A stretch of DNA of 64,000 nt from Falsiroseomonas tokyonensis (lineage in GTDB: Bacteria; Pseudomonadota; Alphaproteobacteria; Acetobacterales; Acetobacteraceae). The stretch spans positions 248,118-312,117 of the forward strand of contig NZ_JAFNJS010000002.1 of the NCBI RefSeq assembly GCF_019024325.1, read 5' to 3'. Of this stretch, positions 52,117 to 61,210 are shown one piece after another (positions within the stretch are counted from its first letter, which is position 1; each line of letters starts with the position of its first letter). The notes beneath the pieces were generated by a model. It saw only the letters and a list, made by a program, of their open reading frames with translations, made no database searches and had not been told where the DNA came from. Both the position numbers and the translations under genes were made by a program.

Positions 52117-52847
52117 GTCTCGCCCCCATCCACCGCGATGGCCTGGCCATTGATGGCGCCGCTGCCGGGCCAGCAGAGTGCCAGCGCCGCGGCCGCCACT
52201 TCCGCCGGCTGCACCAGGCGGCGCTGCGGGTTGTGTTTTGCGAGCTCCGCGCGCGCGGCGGCTTCGTCGCGGCCGGTCTTCGCCATGATGCGGGCGACGG
52301 ACTCCGCCACTATGTCGGTCTCGGTGAAGCCGGGGCAGATCGCGTTCACCGTCACGCCCTTGGTCGCCACTTCCTGCGCCAGGGACCGCACCAGGCCGAG
52401 CAGCCCGTGCTTGGCGGCGGCATAGGCGGTGACATAGGGATAGCCCTTGAGGCTGGCGGTGGAGGCCACCATCACCACGCGGCCGAAGCCAGCCTCGATC
52501 ATGCCCGGCAGAACGGCCTGCGTGACCGCAACGGCGCCCATGACATTCACGCGCCACATTCGATCGAACAGCGCCGCATCCGATTTCAGGAAGAGCGCGC
52601 TTTCGGCCGCGCCGGCGGCATGCAGCAGGATGTCGAAACGCGGCAGCGCCGGCAGGGCATTGATATCGGCCGCGATGTGAACCGCGGCATCCCCCGCCGC
52701 CACCCGCGCCCGCAGCGGCGCCTCACGCCGCCCCAGCACCGTCACCCGCGCCCCGGCCGCCGTCAGCGCCGCGGCGCAGGCGGCGCCGATGCCGCTGCCG
52801 CCACCGGTCACCAATGCCGTCCTGCCCTGGATTGTGCCCGCCTGCAT
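52113..52847 (-). CDS. Short-chain dehydrogenase/reductase
   Basis: Protein of 244 aa. Nucleotide-binding TGGGSGIG at 14-21, catalytic Ser129, Tyr142 and Lys146 (YAAAK), and PGFTETDIV for the cofactor side. NAD(H)-type beta-2 end DINALP differs from NADP-type. It likely oxidises a 3-hydroxyacyl-CoA intermediate. First gene of the minus-strand catabolic operon; the repeat copy A lies 4 bases before its start, and no conventional ribosome-binding site is seen. Confidence 0.92.
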   Translation of the reverse strand: MQAGTIQGRTALVTGGGSGIGAACAAALTAAGARVTVLGRREAPLRARVAAGDAAVHIAADINALPALPRFDILLHAAGAAESALFLKSDAALFDRMWRVNVMGAVAVTQAVLPGMIEAGFGRVVMVASTASLKGYPYVTAYAAAKHGLLGLVRSLAQEVATKGVTVNAICPGFTETDIVAESVARIMAKTGRDEAAARAELAKHNPQRRLVQPAEVAAAALALCWPGSGAINGQAIAVDGGET

Positions 52848-52868
52848 GATGCTTGAAGCCTAAAACAT
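52848..52868. promoter_or_regulatory. Operator-like repeat, copy A (before SDR-MarR operon)
   Basis: CTTGAAGCCTAAA at 52852-52864 is identical to copy B at 52908. Extended to 20 bases, A and B agree at 17 positions. It abuts the SDR start codon, so binding here would block initiation or translation of the minus-strand operon. Confidence 0.6.
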
Positions 52869-52893
52869 TGCGCGGGCCTTGCGCAACATCCGG

Positions 52894-52922
52894 TTGAACC
52901 CTCATTCCTTGAAGCCTAAACT
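52894..52922 (+). promoter_or_regulatory. Sigma-70 promoter for the aminobenzoyl-CoA monooxygenase/reductase gene
   Basis: TTGAAC (52894-52899), 17-base spacer, TAAACT (52917-52922), 31 bases before the ATG. The -10 element lies inside repeat copy B. Confidence 0.55.
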
Positions 52923-52927
52923 ATTCC
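52908..52927. promoter_or_regulatory. Operator-like repeat, copy B (before monooxygenase/reductase)
   Basis: CTTGAAGCCTAAACTATTCC covers the -10 element of the monooxygenase/reductase promoter. Its reverse complement, GGAATAGTTTAGGCTTCAAG, closely matches the sequence before the ABC importer (copy C). Confidence 0.65.
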
Positions 52928-52952
52928 AGAGAGCGACCAGGGGGCCGAGGTG

Positions 52953-55256
52953 ATGCGGATCGCGGTGATCGGTGGCGGCCCGGCGGGCCTGTATTTCGCC
53001 ATCCTGACGAAGCGGGATTTTCCGGCCTCCCGCATCACGGTGGTGGAGCGGAACCAGGCCGAGGACACCTTCGGCTTCGGCGTGGTCTTCAGCGACGCCA
53101 CGCTGGACGCTTTCAAGCAGGCGGATGAGCCGAGCTATCGCGCCATCACCGAAAGCTTTGCCTATTGGGACGACATCGCGATTGTCGCCAAGGGGCAGGA
53201 GCACCGCGTTGGCGGTAACGGATTCTGCGGATGTTCGCGCCGCACGCTGCTGATGCTGCTCGCCGCGCGGGCCCGAGAGCTGGGCGTGGAGCTGGAGTTC
53301 CGGCGCGAAGCCTCGCCCGAGGATTTCCCGGATGCCGACCTGGTCGTCGCCGCGGACGGCATCAACTCCCCCATCCGCGAGCGCTTCGCGGAGCATTTCC
53401 AGCCCGAGGTCGACCTCCGCCCCAACCGCTTCGCCTGGATGGGCAGCACCCGGCCCTTCGACGCCTTCACCTTCTTCTTCAAGGAAACGCCGCACGGCAT
53501 CTTCATCGCCCATTGCTACCAGTACGAGGCCGGCGCCAGCACCTGGGTGCTGGAGACGGACCCCGAGACTTTTGCGAAGGCTGGGCTGGAGGGCATGGAC
53601 GAGGCGGCGAGCGCCGCTTTCCTCGAAGGCGTTTTCGCCGAGGAATTGCAGGGCCACCGCCTGATCACCAACCGCAGCCAGTGGCGCCGCTTCCCCACCA
53701 TCAAATGCGCCCGCTGGGTGCGCGGCAATGTGGTGCTGCTGGGTGATGCCAAGGCCAGCGCGCATTTCTCCATCGGCTCCGGCACCAAGCTGGCCATGGA
53801 GGATGCCATCGCGCTGCACCAGGCCTGCCGGGCCGAGAGCAACGTGGCCAGCGCCCTGCACGCCTTCGAGACCGGGCGGCGGGAGGATGTGGAGAAGACG
53901 CAGCACGCCGCCAATGTCTCCCTCGTCTGGTTCGAGCATGTGAAGCGCTTTTGGGGATTCTCGCCGACGCGCTTCGCCTTCGGCGTGATGACACGCAGCA
54001 AGGCCATCACTTGGGACAATCTGGCGCTGCGCGCGCCGGATTTCGTGGCGGAGACGCAGCGCGCGGTGGCGGAGGAGGCGGGCGGTGACCCGCGCAGGCC
54101 GCCGATGTTCCAGCCGCTGGCGCTGCGCGACATGAAGCTGGCGAACCGCGTCGTCGTCTCGCCCATGTGCATGTACTCGGCGCAGAACGGTGTGCCCGGC
54201 GACTTCCATCTCGCGCATTACGGCGCGCGGGCCATGGGCGGCGCCGGGCTGGTCTTTACGGAAATGACCTGCGTCTCGCCGGAGGCGCGCATCACCCCGG
54301 GCTGCGCCGGGCTATGGAACGACGCGCAGCAGGCGGCCTGGACCCGCATCGTCGATCTGGTGCATGCGACCTCGGCCGCAAAGATCTGCCTGCAGCTCGG
54401 CCATGCCGGCCGCAAGGGCGCGACCAAGCTGATGTGGGAAGGCATGGACCAGCCGCTGGAGGCCGGCGCCTGGCCGATCCTCTCCGCCAGCCCGATCCCC
54501 TACTACAAGCACAGCCAGGTGCCGCGTGAGATGACGCGGGACGACATGGACCAGGTGAAGGCGGATTTCGTCGCCGCCGCCGAACGCGGCCTCGCCTGCG
54601 GCTTCGACATGCTGGAGCTGCATTGCGCCCATGGCTATCTGCTGGCGAGCTTCCTTTCGCCGCTGACCAATTCGCGCACCGATGAGTATGGCGGCCCGAT
54701 CGAGAACCGCCTTCGCTACCCGCTGGAAGTCTTCGCGGCACTCCGCGCCACCTGGCCGGCGGAAAAGCCGATGTCGGTGCGCATCTCTGCCACCGACTGG
54801 GCGGAGGGCGGCCTTTCGGATGCGGATTGCCTGGCCATCGCGCGCGCCTTTGTCGCCGCCGGCGTGGATCTGGTGGATGTCTCCACCGGCCAGACGGTGG
54901 CCGATGCCAGCCCGGTCTATGGCCGCATGTTCCAGCTTCCCTGGGCCGACATGATCCGCAACGAGGCCGGCGTGGCCGTGATGTGCGTGGGCAACATCAC
55001 CAGCGCGGACCAGGTGAACACCATCATCGCCGCGGGGCGCGCAGATCTGGTGGCGCTCGGGCGCCCGCATCTGACGGACCCCTTCTTCACCCTGCATGCC
55101 GCAGCAGCTTATGGCGTGCGGGATGTCGCCTGCCCGCCGCAATACCGCTGGGGCCAGGCTGCCGCGCTGCGCAATGCGGCGAAGGACCAGGCGGAACTGC
55201 GGGAGCTGAAGCTGAAGGCTCGGCCGGCGAGCCATGCACCGCGGGCGGCGGAATAG
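52953..55256 (+). CDS. abmA: 2-Aminobenzoyl-CoA monooxygenase/reductase (salicylyl-CoA hydroxylase/oxidoreductase type)
   Basis: Protein of 767 aa with two domains. Residues 1-380: flavin monooxygenase with [17 protein letters not shown], a mid-domain [17 protein letters not shown], and [20 protein letters not shown]. From about 385: an old-yellow-enzyme reductase ([55 protein letters not shown]). This fusion is the hallmark enzyme of CoA-dependent aerobic 2-aminobenzoate metabolism in Azoarcus evansii: it hydroxylates and then reduces the ring. Salicylyl-CoA is a possible alternative substrate. GTG at 52950 could also start it. Confidence 0.92.
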   Translation: MRIAVIGGGPAGLYFAILTKRDFPASRITVVERNQAEDTFGFGVVFSDATLDAFKQADEPSYRAITESFAYWDDIAIVAKGQEHRVGGNGFCGCSRRTLLMLLAARARELGVELEFRREASPEDFPDADLVVAADGINSPIRERFAEHFQPEVDLRPNRFAWMGSTRPFDAFTFFFKETPHGIFIAHCYQYEAGASTWVLETDPETFAKAGLEGMDEAASAAFLEGVFAEELQGHRLITNRSQWRRFPTIKCARWVRGNVVLLGDAKASAHFSIGSGTKLAMEDAIALHQACRAESNVASALHAFETGRREDVEKTQHAANVSLVWFEHVKRFWGFSPTRFAFGVMTRSKAITWDNLALRAPDFVAETQRAVAEEAGGDPRRPPMFQPLALRDMKLANRVVVSPMCMYSAQNGVPGDFHLAHYGARAMGGAGLVFTEMTCVSPEARITPGCAGLWNDAQQAAWTRIVDLVHATSAAKICLQLGHAGRKGATKLMWEGMDQPLEAGAWPILSASPIPYYKHSQVPREMTRDDMDQVKADFVAAAERGLACGFDMLELHCAHGYLLASFLSPLTNSRTDEYGGPIENRLRYPLEVFAALRATWPAEKPMSVRISATDWAEGGLSDADCLAIARAFVAAGVDLVDVSTGQTVADASPVYGRMFQLPWADMIRNEAGVAVMCVGNITSADQVNTIIAAGRADLVALGRPHLTDPFFTLHAAAAYGVRDVACPPQYRWGQAAALRNAAKDQAELRELKLKARPASHAPRAAE

Positions 55257-55280
55257 CGCCTCCCGCGGGATCGGCGCGCA

Positions 55281-55604
55281 TCAGCCGCGCGGGGCGGCGG
55301 CGGGCAGCTCGACGCGCAGGCTGTTCTCGCCGCGGCTGAACACCGCCGGCACGGTGCCGGCCGGGGCGCGCTGCACGAACTGGTCATCGAGATAGGTCAC
55401 GATGACCTCGCTGCCCGTCACCTGCCGCACCGCCACGGCGCCGCCGCCGAGGATATTGCCCTGCGGGCCGGGCCCATAGACGATCTCGGCGCTTTCGCCG
55501 GAACCGATGGTGCGGGGAAACTGGTCCTGGGCGAAGGCGCCCTGGCTCGACAGGCCGGCCAGCAGGGCGGTGGCGGCGAGGAGGCTGCGGAGGGTGGTGC
55601 TCAT
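55281..55604 (-). CDS. Small secreted protein of unknown function
   Basis: Protein of 107 aa with signal peptide (LRSLLAATALLAGLSSQGAFA) and a beta-rich mature part (AEIVYGPGPQGNILGGGAVA, SEVIVTYLDDQF). No family recognised. It sits alone between the monooxygenase gene and LysR, divergent from the latter; its relation to the catabolic genes is unclear. Confidence 0.75.
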   Translation of the reverse strand: MSTTLRSLLAATALLAGLSSQGAFAQDQFPRTIGSGESAEIVYGPGPQGNILGGGAVAVRQVTGSEVIVTYLDDQFVQRAPAGTVPAVFSRGENSLRVELPAAAPRG

Positions 55605-55721
55605 GTCTGCGATCTTTCCAGTTTGTGAGGCAGTCGACCCGATGTCGCTGCCGGTGACGGGAAGATGCCGCCGTAGCCCGCCCCGCGGGATTGCCTGTTC
55701 CTCTTCGCCCGGTATGCGCGG

Positions 55722-56627
55722 ATGCATGGCTCCGTGACGACGCCAAGGCATCTGGACTGGAGCCTGCTGCAGGCCTTCGTCCTGGTGATGCGGACCGGCA
55801 GCCTCTCCGCCGCCGCGATCCAGCTGAAGCTCACCCAGCCCACCGTCGGCCGGCAGATCCGTACGCTGGAGGAAGCGGTGGGGGAGGCGCTGTTTGACCG
55901 CACGCCGCAGGGCCTGCGCCCGACCGATCGGGCCCAGGCGCTGTTCGACCATGCGCTGGGCCTGGAACAGGCGGCGCAGGCGCTGGCCACTGCCATGGCG
56001 GGCAAGCTGGATTCCCCCACCGGCACGGTGCGCGTCACCACCAGCGAGCCCTTCGCCGTGGAACGCCTGCCCGTCCTGCTGAACCCCTTCATGGAAGCCA
56101 ATCCCGGCATCACCATCGAGATGCTGGCCAGCAACCAGGTGGAGAACCTGCTGCGGCGTGACGCCGATATCGCCATCCGCTTCGCGCGGCCGGAGCAGCC
56201 GGACCTGGTGGCGCGCCAGGTCGGCATGATGGAGCTCGGCGTCTTCGCGCAGGAGGGCTACCTCGCCCGGCACGGGGAGCCGCAGACCCTGGCGGAGCTG
56301 GCGCAGCACCGCATGGTGGGCTTCGACCGCGACCCCTTCGCGCGGCGCGTGGCAGAACGATTGGCGCTGCCGGTGGAGAGCTGGCGGGTGGTTTATCGCT
56401 CCGACAGCATGGTGGGCCAGCATGCGGCCGTGCGCGCCGGGCTCGGCATTGGCGTCATGCAGGTGGCGGTCGGCGAACGCGCCGGGCTGCGGCGGCTGAT
56501 GCAGGCGGAATTCGCGCCGAAGCAGGCGGTCTGGCTGGTGGCGCATGCCGATGTCCGCCAGGGCCGCCGCTTCCGCGCGGTCTTCGACCATCTGGCGGCG
56601 GTGCTGCCGGGCGAATTCCGGGGCTGA
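55722..56627 (+). CDS. LysR family transcriptional regulator
   Basis: Protein of 301 aa: helix-turn-helix MRTGSLSAAAIQLKLTQPTV followed by GRQIRTLEEAVGEALFDRT, then the effector domain from about residue 95 (TVRVTTSEPFAVERLPVLLN). The branch with VERLPVLLNPFMEANPGI is broad. It is divergent from the secreted-protein gene (117-base gap) and convergent with livF, so its targets may be that neighbour or the transporter. No T-N11-A box was clear. Confidence 0.93.
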   Translation: MHGSVTTPRHLDWSLLQAFVLVMRTGSLSAAAIQLKLTQPTVGRQIRTLEEAVGEALFDRTPQGLRPTDRAQALFDHALGLEQAAQALATAMAGKLDSPTGTVRVTTSEPFAVERLPVLLNPFMEANPGITIEMLASNQVENLLRRDADIAIRFARPEQPDLVARQVGMMELGVFAQEGYLARHGEPQTLAELAQHRMVGFDRDPFARRVAERLALPVESWRVVYRSDSMVGQHAAVRAGLGIGVMQVAVGERAGLRRLMQAEFAPKQAVWLVAHADVRQGRRFRAVFDHLAAVLPGEFRG

Positions 56628-56630
56628 ATT

Positions 56631-57347
56631 CTACAGATGCAGGTAGGTGTCGCGCACCTCCGGCGCCGCCTCCAGCTCGGCGCTGGTGCCGGTCCAGACC
56701 GTGCGGCCCTTCTCGATCACCACATGGCGGTCGGCGAGGCGCGAGACGGCGGCGAGGTTCTTGTCGATCAGCAGGATCGCCTGGCCCTCCGCCTTCAGCT
56801 GCGCCAGCACGGACCAGATCTCGGCGCGGATCAGCGGCGCCAGGCCCTCGGTCGCCTCATCCAGGATGAGCAGCCGCGGATTGGTCATCAGCGCGCGGCC
56901 GATCGCCACCATCTGCTGCTCGCCGCCCGAGAGTTTGGCGCCGGCATTGCGGCGGCGTTCGCGCAGGCGGGGGAAGAAGTCGTAGACCGCGGGAAGGGTC
57001 CAGCGCGGCGCGCCAGCGCCGCGATGCGCGGCGGTGGCCAGCAGGTTTTCCTCCACCGTCAGGGTCGGGAAGACCTGGCGGCCCTCCGGTACCAGGCCGA
57101 GGCCCTGCTGCGCCAGGCGATGCGCGGGCAGGCCGGCGACCGCGCGGTTGTCCAGCACGATCTCCCCGCCCCAGATGCGACCGCCGACGCTCGGCAGCAG
57201 GCCCATGATGGCGCGGATGGTGGTGGTCTTGCCCATGCCGTTGCGGCCGAGCAGGGTCACCACCTCGCCGGGCCGGACTTCCAGATTCACGTCGAACAGC
57301 ACCTGGCTGCCGCCATAGCCGGCGGTGAGGGATTCGAGCCTCAGCAT
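56631..57347 (-). CDS. livF: Branched-chain/aromatic-acid type ABC transporter ATPase LivF
   Basis: Protein of 238 aa. Walker A GRNGMGKTTTIRA, signature LSGGEQQMVAIGR, Walker B RLLILDEATEGLAP; the MLRLESLTAGYGGSQVL start is typical LivF. ATPase of a Liv-type importer; overlaps livG by 7 bases. Ends 3 bases from lysR. Confidence 0.93.
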   Translation of the reverse strand: MLRLESLTAGYGGSQVLFDVNLEVRPGEVVTLLGRNGMGKTTTIRAIMGLLPSVGGRIWGGEIVLDNRAVAGLPAHRLAQQGLGLVPEGRQVFPTLTVEENLLATAAHRGAGAPRWTLPAVYDFFPRLRERRRNAGAKLSGGEQQMVAIGRALMTNPRLLILDEATEGLAPLIRAEIWSVLAQLKAEGQAILLIDKNLAAVSRLADRHVVIEKGRTVWTGTSAELEAAPEVRDTYLHL

Positions 57348-58111
57348 GATGCCATAAGGGGAATGTCGTCCTCGCCGAGATAGGCGGCGCGGACCTCGGG
57401 GTTCTCGCGGATGCGGTCCGGCGTGCCGGTGGCGATCAGGCGGCCATAGACGAGGACGGAGATGCGGTCCGCCATGGCGAAGACGGCCTGCATGTCGTGC
57501 TCGACTAGCACGATGGTGTAGCGGCCACGCAAACCGCGCAGCAGGCCGACCAACCGCTCCGTCTCCTCCGGCCCCGCGCCGGCCAGTGGCTCGTCCAGCA
57601 GCAGCAGGCGCGGCTGGGTGGCGAGCGCGATGGCGAGCTCGAGCTGGCGTTTTTCGCCGTGGCTCATGGCGCCCGCCGGCGTCGCGGCGCGATGGGCGAG
57701 GCCCACCTGGTCGAGGGCCGCCATCGCCGCCGTGTTCAGGCGGCGTTCCGTGGCGGCGGGGCGGAAGAAGCGGAAGGAGGTGCCGTCGCCGGCCTGCACG
57801 GCCAGCGCCGTGTTCTCCAGCGCGGAAAAGGCCGGGATGATCGAGGTGATCTGGAAGGACCGCGCCAGGCCAAGGCGCGCGCGGCGGTGCAGCGGCAGGC
57901 CGGTGACGTCGCGGCCCGCGAAGAGGATGCGGCCGGAATCGATGGGCAGCACGCCGCTGATCTCGTTGATCAGCGTAGTCTTGCCGGCGCCGTTCGGGCC
58001 GATGATGGCGTGGATCTCGCCCGGCGCGACATCGAGCGAGACGTCGTCCGTGACGGTCAGCGCACCGAAGCGCTTGCGCAGGCTGCGGAGCGCGAGCACG
58101 GCCTCAGCCAC
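57341..58111 (-). CDS. livG: Liv-type ABC transporter ATPase LivG
   Basis: Protein of 256 aa. Walker A GPNGAGKTTLINEISG, signature MSHGEKRQLELAIA (a variant with SHGE in place of SGGQ), Walker B RLLLLDEPLAGAGPEE. It pairs with LivF. Overlaps livM by 8 bases. Confidence 0.93.
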   Translation of the reverse strand: MAEAVLALRSLRKRFGALTVTDDVSLDVAPGEIHAIIGPNGAGKTTLINEISGVLPIDSGRILFAGRDVTGLPLHRRARLGLARSFQITSIIPAFSALENTALAVQAGDGTSFRFFRPAATERRLNTAAMAALDQVGLAHRAATPAGAMSHGEKRQLELAIALATQPRLLLLDEPLAGAGPEETERLVGLLRGLRGRYTIVLVEHDMQAVFAMADRISVLVYGRLIATGTPDRIRENPEVRAAYLGEDDIPLMASC

Positions 58112-59051
58112 GGCGCAGCATCCGGCCGAGTTGCGCCGGCAGGCCGGCGAGGCCGTGCGGCAGGAAGAGCACGGCGAGGATCAGCAGCACGCCGAAGATC
58201 ATGCGCCAATGCTCCCACTGATGCGCCAGCCACTCCTCCAGCAGCACGAAGCCGAGCGCACCGATCAGCGCGCCATGCAGGCCGGAGAGGCCGCCGAGGA
58301 TCACCATGAACAGCAGCTCGCCGGAGCGCTGCCAGGAGATATAGGCCGGTGCGACGAATTCGGTGGCATTGGCAAACAGGAAGCCGGCCGCGCCGCCGAT
58401 GGCGCCCGCGATGACATAGGCGGTGAGGCGATAGGGATAGGGCGAGAAGCCGAGCGCCTGCGCCCGCATCGGATTGCCGCGCACCGCGCGCAGCACCCGG
58501 CCGAAGCGGGAGGCGAGCAGCATGTGACAGAGCAGCCAGCTCGCCGTCAGCGCGCCCAGGCAGACGAAGTGAAAGACCAGGCGGTCCGACAGGATGCGCG
58601 TGCCATTCACCTCGCTCCGCGCATAGAGCGTGTAGCCATCATCGCCGCCATAGCCGGAGAGCGAGCTGGCGGTGAAGAAGGCCATCTGTCCGAAGGCCAG
58701 CGTGATCATGATGAAATGCACGCCGCTGGTGCGGATTGCGATGGCGCCGGTGACCAGCGCGAAGCCGGCCGCCGCCAGCATCGCCACAGGCAGGACGACC
58801 ATTGCATCGACGACCTGCAGATCGTCCAGGATCACCACCGCATAGGCGCCAAAACCCAGCATCGCCGCATGGCCGAGCGACACCAGCCCGGCCCCGCCCA
58901 CGATGAAGGAGAGCGAGACAGCGGCCATGGCCAGGATCATGGCGCGGGCGAGCAGGGTGAGAATGTAGCCCTCGCCGAAGCCGGCGAAGGGCGCCAGGCC
59001 GAGGGCAGCCAGCAGCAGCAGCGCCGGCGCTTCCTTCCGCAGCCAGCCCAT
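58104..59051 (-). CDS. livM: Liv-type ABC transporter permease LivM
   Basis: Protein of 315 aa with about ten membrane helices. LivM motif: AGLVSLGHAAMLGFGAYAVV, and the EAA-like loop ALGFSPYPYRLTAYVIAGAI. ATG at 59051 shares its first base with the livH stop (TGATG). The frame is open upstream within livH and was not used. Confidence 0.94.
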   Translation of the reverse strand: MGWLRKEAPALLLLAALGLAPFAGFGEGYILTLLARAMILAMAAVSLSFIVGGAGLVSLGHAAMLGFGAYAVVILDDLQVVDAMVVLPVAMLAAAGFALVTGAIAIRTSGVHFIMITLAFGQMAFFTASSLSGYGGDDGYTLYARSEVNGTRILSDRLVFHFVCLGALTASWLLCHMLLASRFGRVLRAVRGNPMRAQALGFSPYPYRLTAYVIAGAIGGAAGFLFANATEFVAPAYISWQRSGELLFMVILGGLSGLHGALIGALGFVLLEEWLAHQWEHWRMIFGVLLILAVLFLPHGLAGLPAQLGRMLRRG

Positions 59052-59974
59052 CAGGACGCGCGCACCGGAAACAGTCCCGCTGGCCGAAATGCAAGGATCG
59101 CGGCCATGGCGATGTAGATCAGCATGGAGGCCAACGCCGCGCCCACCTGCCGCGCCGCGGAGGGATCGAGGAACAGCCGCATCAGGTCCGGCGCCATGGT
59201 GCGGCCCAGCGTCTCCACCAGCCCGACCAGCAGCGCCGCGAGGAAGGCGCCGCGGATGGAGCCGATGCCGCCGATGACGATGACGACGAAGGCGAGGATC
59301 AGCAGGTTGTCGCCCATGCCGGCCTCCACCGAGAGGATCGGCGCCGCCATCACCCCCGCGAAACCCGCCAGCATGGCGCCGAAGCCGAAGACCAGCATGA
59401 AGAGCCGGCGGATATCCACGCCCAGTGCCGCGACCATCGGCGCATTGGTGGCGCCCGCGCGGATCAGCATGCCGACGCGCGTGCGCTCCACCAGCCACCA
59501 GAGCAGCCCCGCGGTGGCGAGGCCACCGGCGATGATCGCCAGGCGATAGTGCGGGTAGAGCAGCCCGTCCATGATCGGGAAGCCGCCGGTCAGCGCCGCG
59601 GGCATCGGCACCTGCAGCGGCGCGGAGCCGAACAGCAGTTTCACCCCGTCGTTCAGGATGAGAATGACGCCGAAGGTGGCCAGCACCTGCGCCATGTGGT
59701 CGCGGTCATACAGATGCCGGAACACCAGGAATTCCAGCACTAAGCCGACCAGCAGCGTCGCCGGCAGCGCCAGCAGCAGCGCGATCCAGAAGCTGTCCGT
59801 CTGCGCGGCGAAGTAGGCCGCGAAATAGGCGCCGAGCATGTACTGCACGCCATGCGCCAGGTTGATGAAATCCATCACCCCGAAGACCAGCGTCAGCCCG
59901 GCGGCGACGAGAAAAAGCAGGATGCCGAGCTGCAGCCCGTTCAAACCCTGGACGAGCAGCAGCGTCAGCGACAT
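59051..59974 (-). CDS. livH: Liv-type ABC transporter permease LivH
   Basis: Protein of 307 aa, about eight helices. LivH motifs: GLTLVFGVMDFINLAHGVQY, LGVDIRRLFMLVFGFGAMLA, and IVIGGIGSIRGAFLAALLVG. Forms the membrane channel with LivM. Starts 3 bases after the binding-protein gene. Confidence 0.95.
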   Translation of the reverse strand: MSLTLLLVQGLNGLQLGILLFLVAAGLTLVFGVMDFINLAHGVQYMLGAYFAAYFAAQTDSFWIALLLALPATLLVGLVLEFLVFRHLYDRDHMAQVLATFGVILILNDGVKLLFGSAPLQVPMPAALTGGFPIMDGLLYPHYRLAIIAGGLATAGLLWWLVERTRVGMLIRAGATNAPMVAALGVDIRRLFMLVFGFGAMLAGFAGVMAAPILSVEAGMGDNLLILAFVVIVIGGIGSIRGAFLAALLVGLVETLGRTMAPDLMRLFLDPSAARQVGAALASMLIYIAMAAILAFRPAGLFPVRAS

Positions 59975-59977
59975 GCG

Positions 59978-61168
59978 TCAGCCCGCCGGCATGCGGCACT
60001 GCGCCGCGAAGGGGTCGGTCACGTTGTCATAGACCTTGCGCACATGCTCGGTCTGGAACTTGCCATCCGGCCGCTGCGCCACCTTGGCCAGCCAGAAATC
60101 CTGCACCGGGAAGTGGTTGGCGCCGAAGGCGAAGTTGCCGCGCACGCTGCGGAAATCCGCCGCCTTGATGGCGTTGCGAAGCGCGCTCTTGTCGGCCAGG
60201 TTGCCGCCGGTCTTGGTCACGGCGCTGCCGAGCAGGATCGCGGCGTCATAGGCATGCGCGGCGTAGCTGGCCGGCACGTAGTTGAACTGCGCCTCGAAGT
60301 CGCGGACGAAGCGGGCGTTCTGCTCATTAGGCAGCGTGGGCGTCCAGCTCGTGCCGGTCTGGAAGCCGATGGCCGCCTCGCCCTGCGCGGGGAGGGAGGC
60401 CTCGTCCACCGTGAAGGCCGACAGGAACGGGATATTGGCGAGGCCCGCCTGGCGGTACTGCCGCACGATGGCGACGCCCAATCCGCCCGGCATGAAGGTG
60501 AAGACCGCATCCGGCCGCGCCGCGGCGATGCGCGCGAGCTCGGCGGAAAAGTCCATCTGGGTCAGCGGCGTGAACATCTCGTCCACCACCGTGCCCTTGT
60601 ATTCGGACTTGAAGCCCGCGACCGCGTCGCGCCCCGCCTGGTAGTTCGGCGCCAGCAGCATCACGCGGCCATAGCCGGCATCCTGCGCCGCCTTGCCCAT
60701 CACCGCGTGGTTCTGGTCGTTCACATAGGAGGTGGCGAAGAAATACGGGTTGCAGCCACGGCCGGCGAAGGGGGAGGGGCCGGCATTGGTGGAGATCAGG
60801 AAGGTCTGGCTATCCGTCACCGGGCGCATGATCGCGGCCAGGATGTTCGAGAAGACCACGCCGACGACGAAATCGACCTTGTCGCGTTCCAGCGCCGCGC
60901 GAACCTTGGTGACGGCGGCATCGGGGCGCAGCTCGTCGTCGATCAGCAGCACCTCCGCCGCGCGACCGCCCAGCTTGCCGTCCAGGTGGCGCATGCCGAG
61001 CAGGAAGCCGTCCCGCAGATGCGTGCCCAGCGTCGCCGCGGGACCCGTGGCGAGCGCCACCAGCCCGATCTTCACCGGCGCGGCCTGCGCCCGCGCCACC
61101 ATCGGCGCGGCCAGCGCGCCCGCCGCCAAACCCAGCGCATGGCGCCGGCCGAATTGGATGCTCATCAT
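59978..61168 (-). CDS. Periplasmic binding protein of the Liv-type transporter
   Basis: Protein of 396 aa with a twin-arginine-containing signal (FGRRHALGLAAGALAAPMVA) and a type I periplasmic binding fold (VKIGLVALATGPAATLGTHL; DFVVGVVFSNILAAIMRPVT). The family often binds aromatic or branched acids. It is the first gene of the transporter operon; repeat copy C overlaps its promoter region. ATG at 61168 or 61165 could start it. Confidence 0.93.
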   Translation of the reverse strand: MMSIQFGRRHALGLAAGALAAPMVARAQAAPVKIGLVALATGPAATLGTHLRDGFLLGMRHLDGKLGGRAAEVLLIDDELRPDAAVTKVRAALERDKVDFVVGVVFSNILAAIMRPVTDSQTFLISTNAGPSPFAGRGCNPYFFATSYVNDQNHAVMGKAAQDAGYGRVMLLAPNYQAGRDAVAGFKSEYKGTVVDEMFTPLTQMDFSAELARIAAARPDAVFTFMPGGLGVAIVRQYRQAGLANIPFLSAFTVDEASLPAQGEAAIGFQTGTSWTPTLPNEQNARFVRDFEAQFNYVPASYAAHAYDAAILLGSAVTKTGGNLADKSALRNAIKAADFRSVRGNFAFGANHFPVQDFWLAKVAQRPDGKFQTEHVRKVYDNVTDPFAAQCRMPAG

Positions 61169-61187
61169 GGTCCCTCCGTCTCCCGTA

Positions 61188-61210
61188 TTATTTTAAGCTT
61201 GAACTATCCC
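61188..61210. promoter_or_regulatory. Operator-like repeat, copy C (before the ABC importer)
   Basis: TTTTAAGCTTGAACTATCCC (61191-61210) matches copy B (52908) at 15 of 20 positions, including ACTATYCC and the AAGC core. On the minus strand it lies between a TTGCAA (61220-61215) and an AT-rich TAAAAT, so it would overlap the transporter promoter. It also covers the last codons of the hydrolase gene. Confidence 0.6.
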
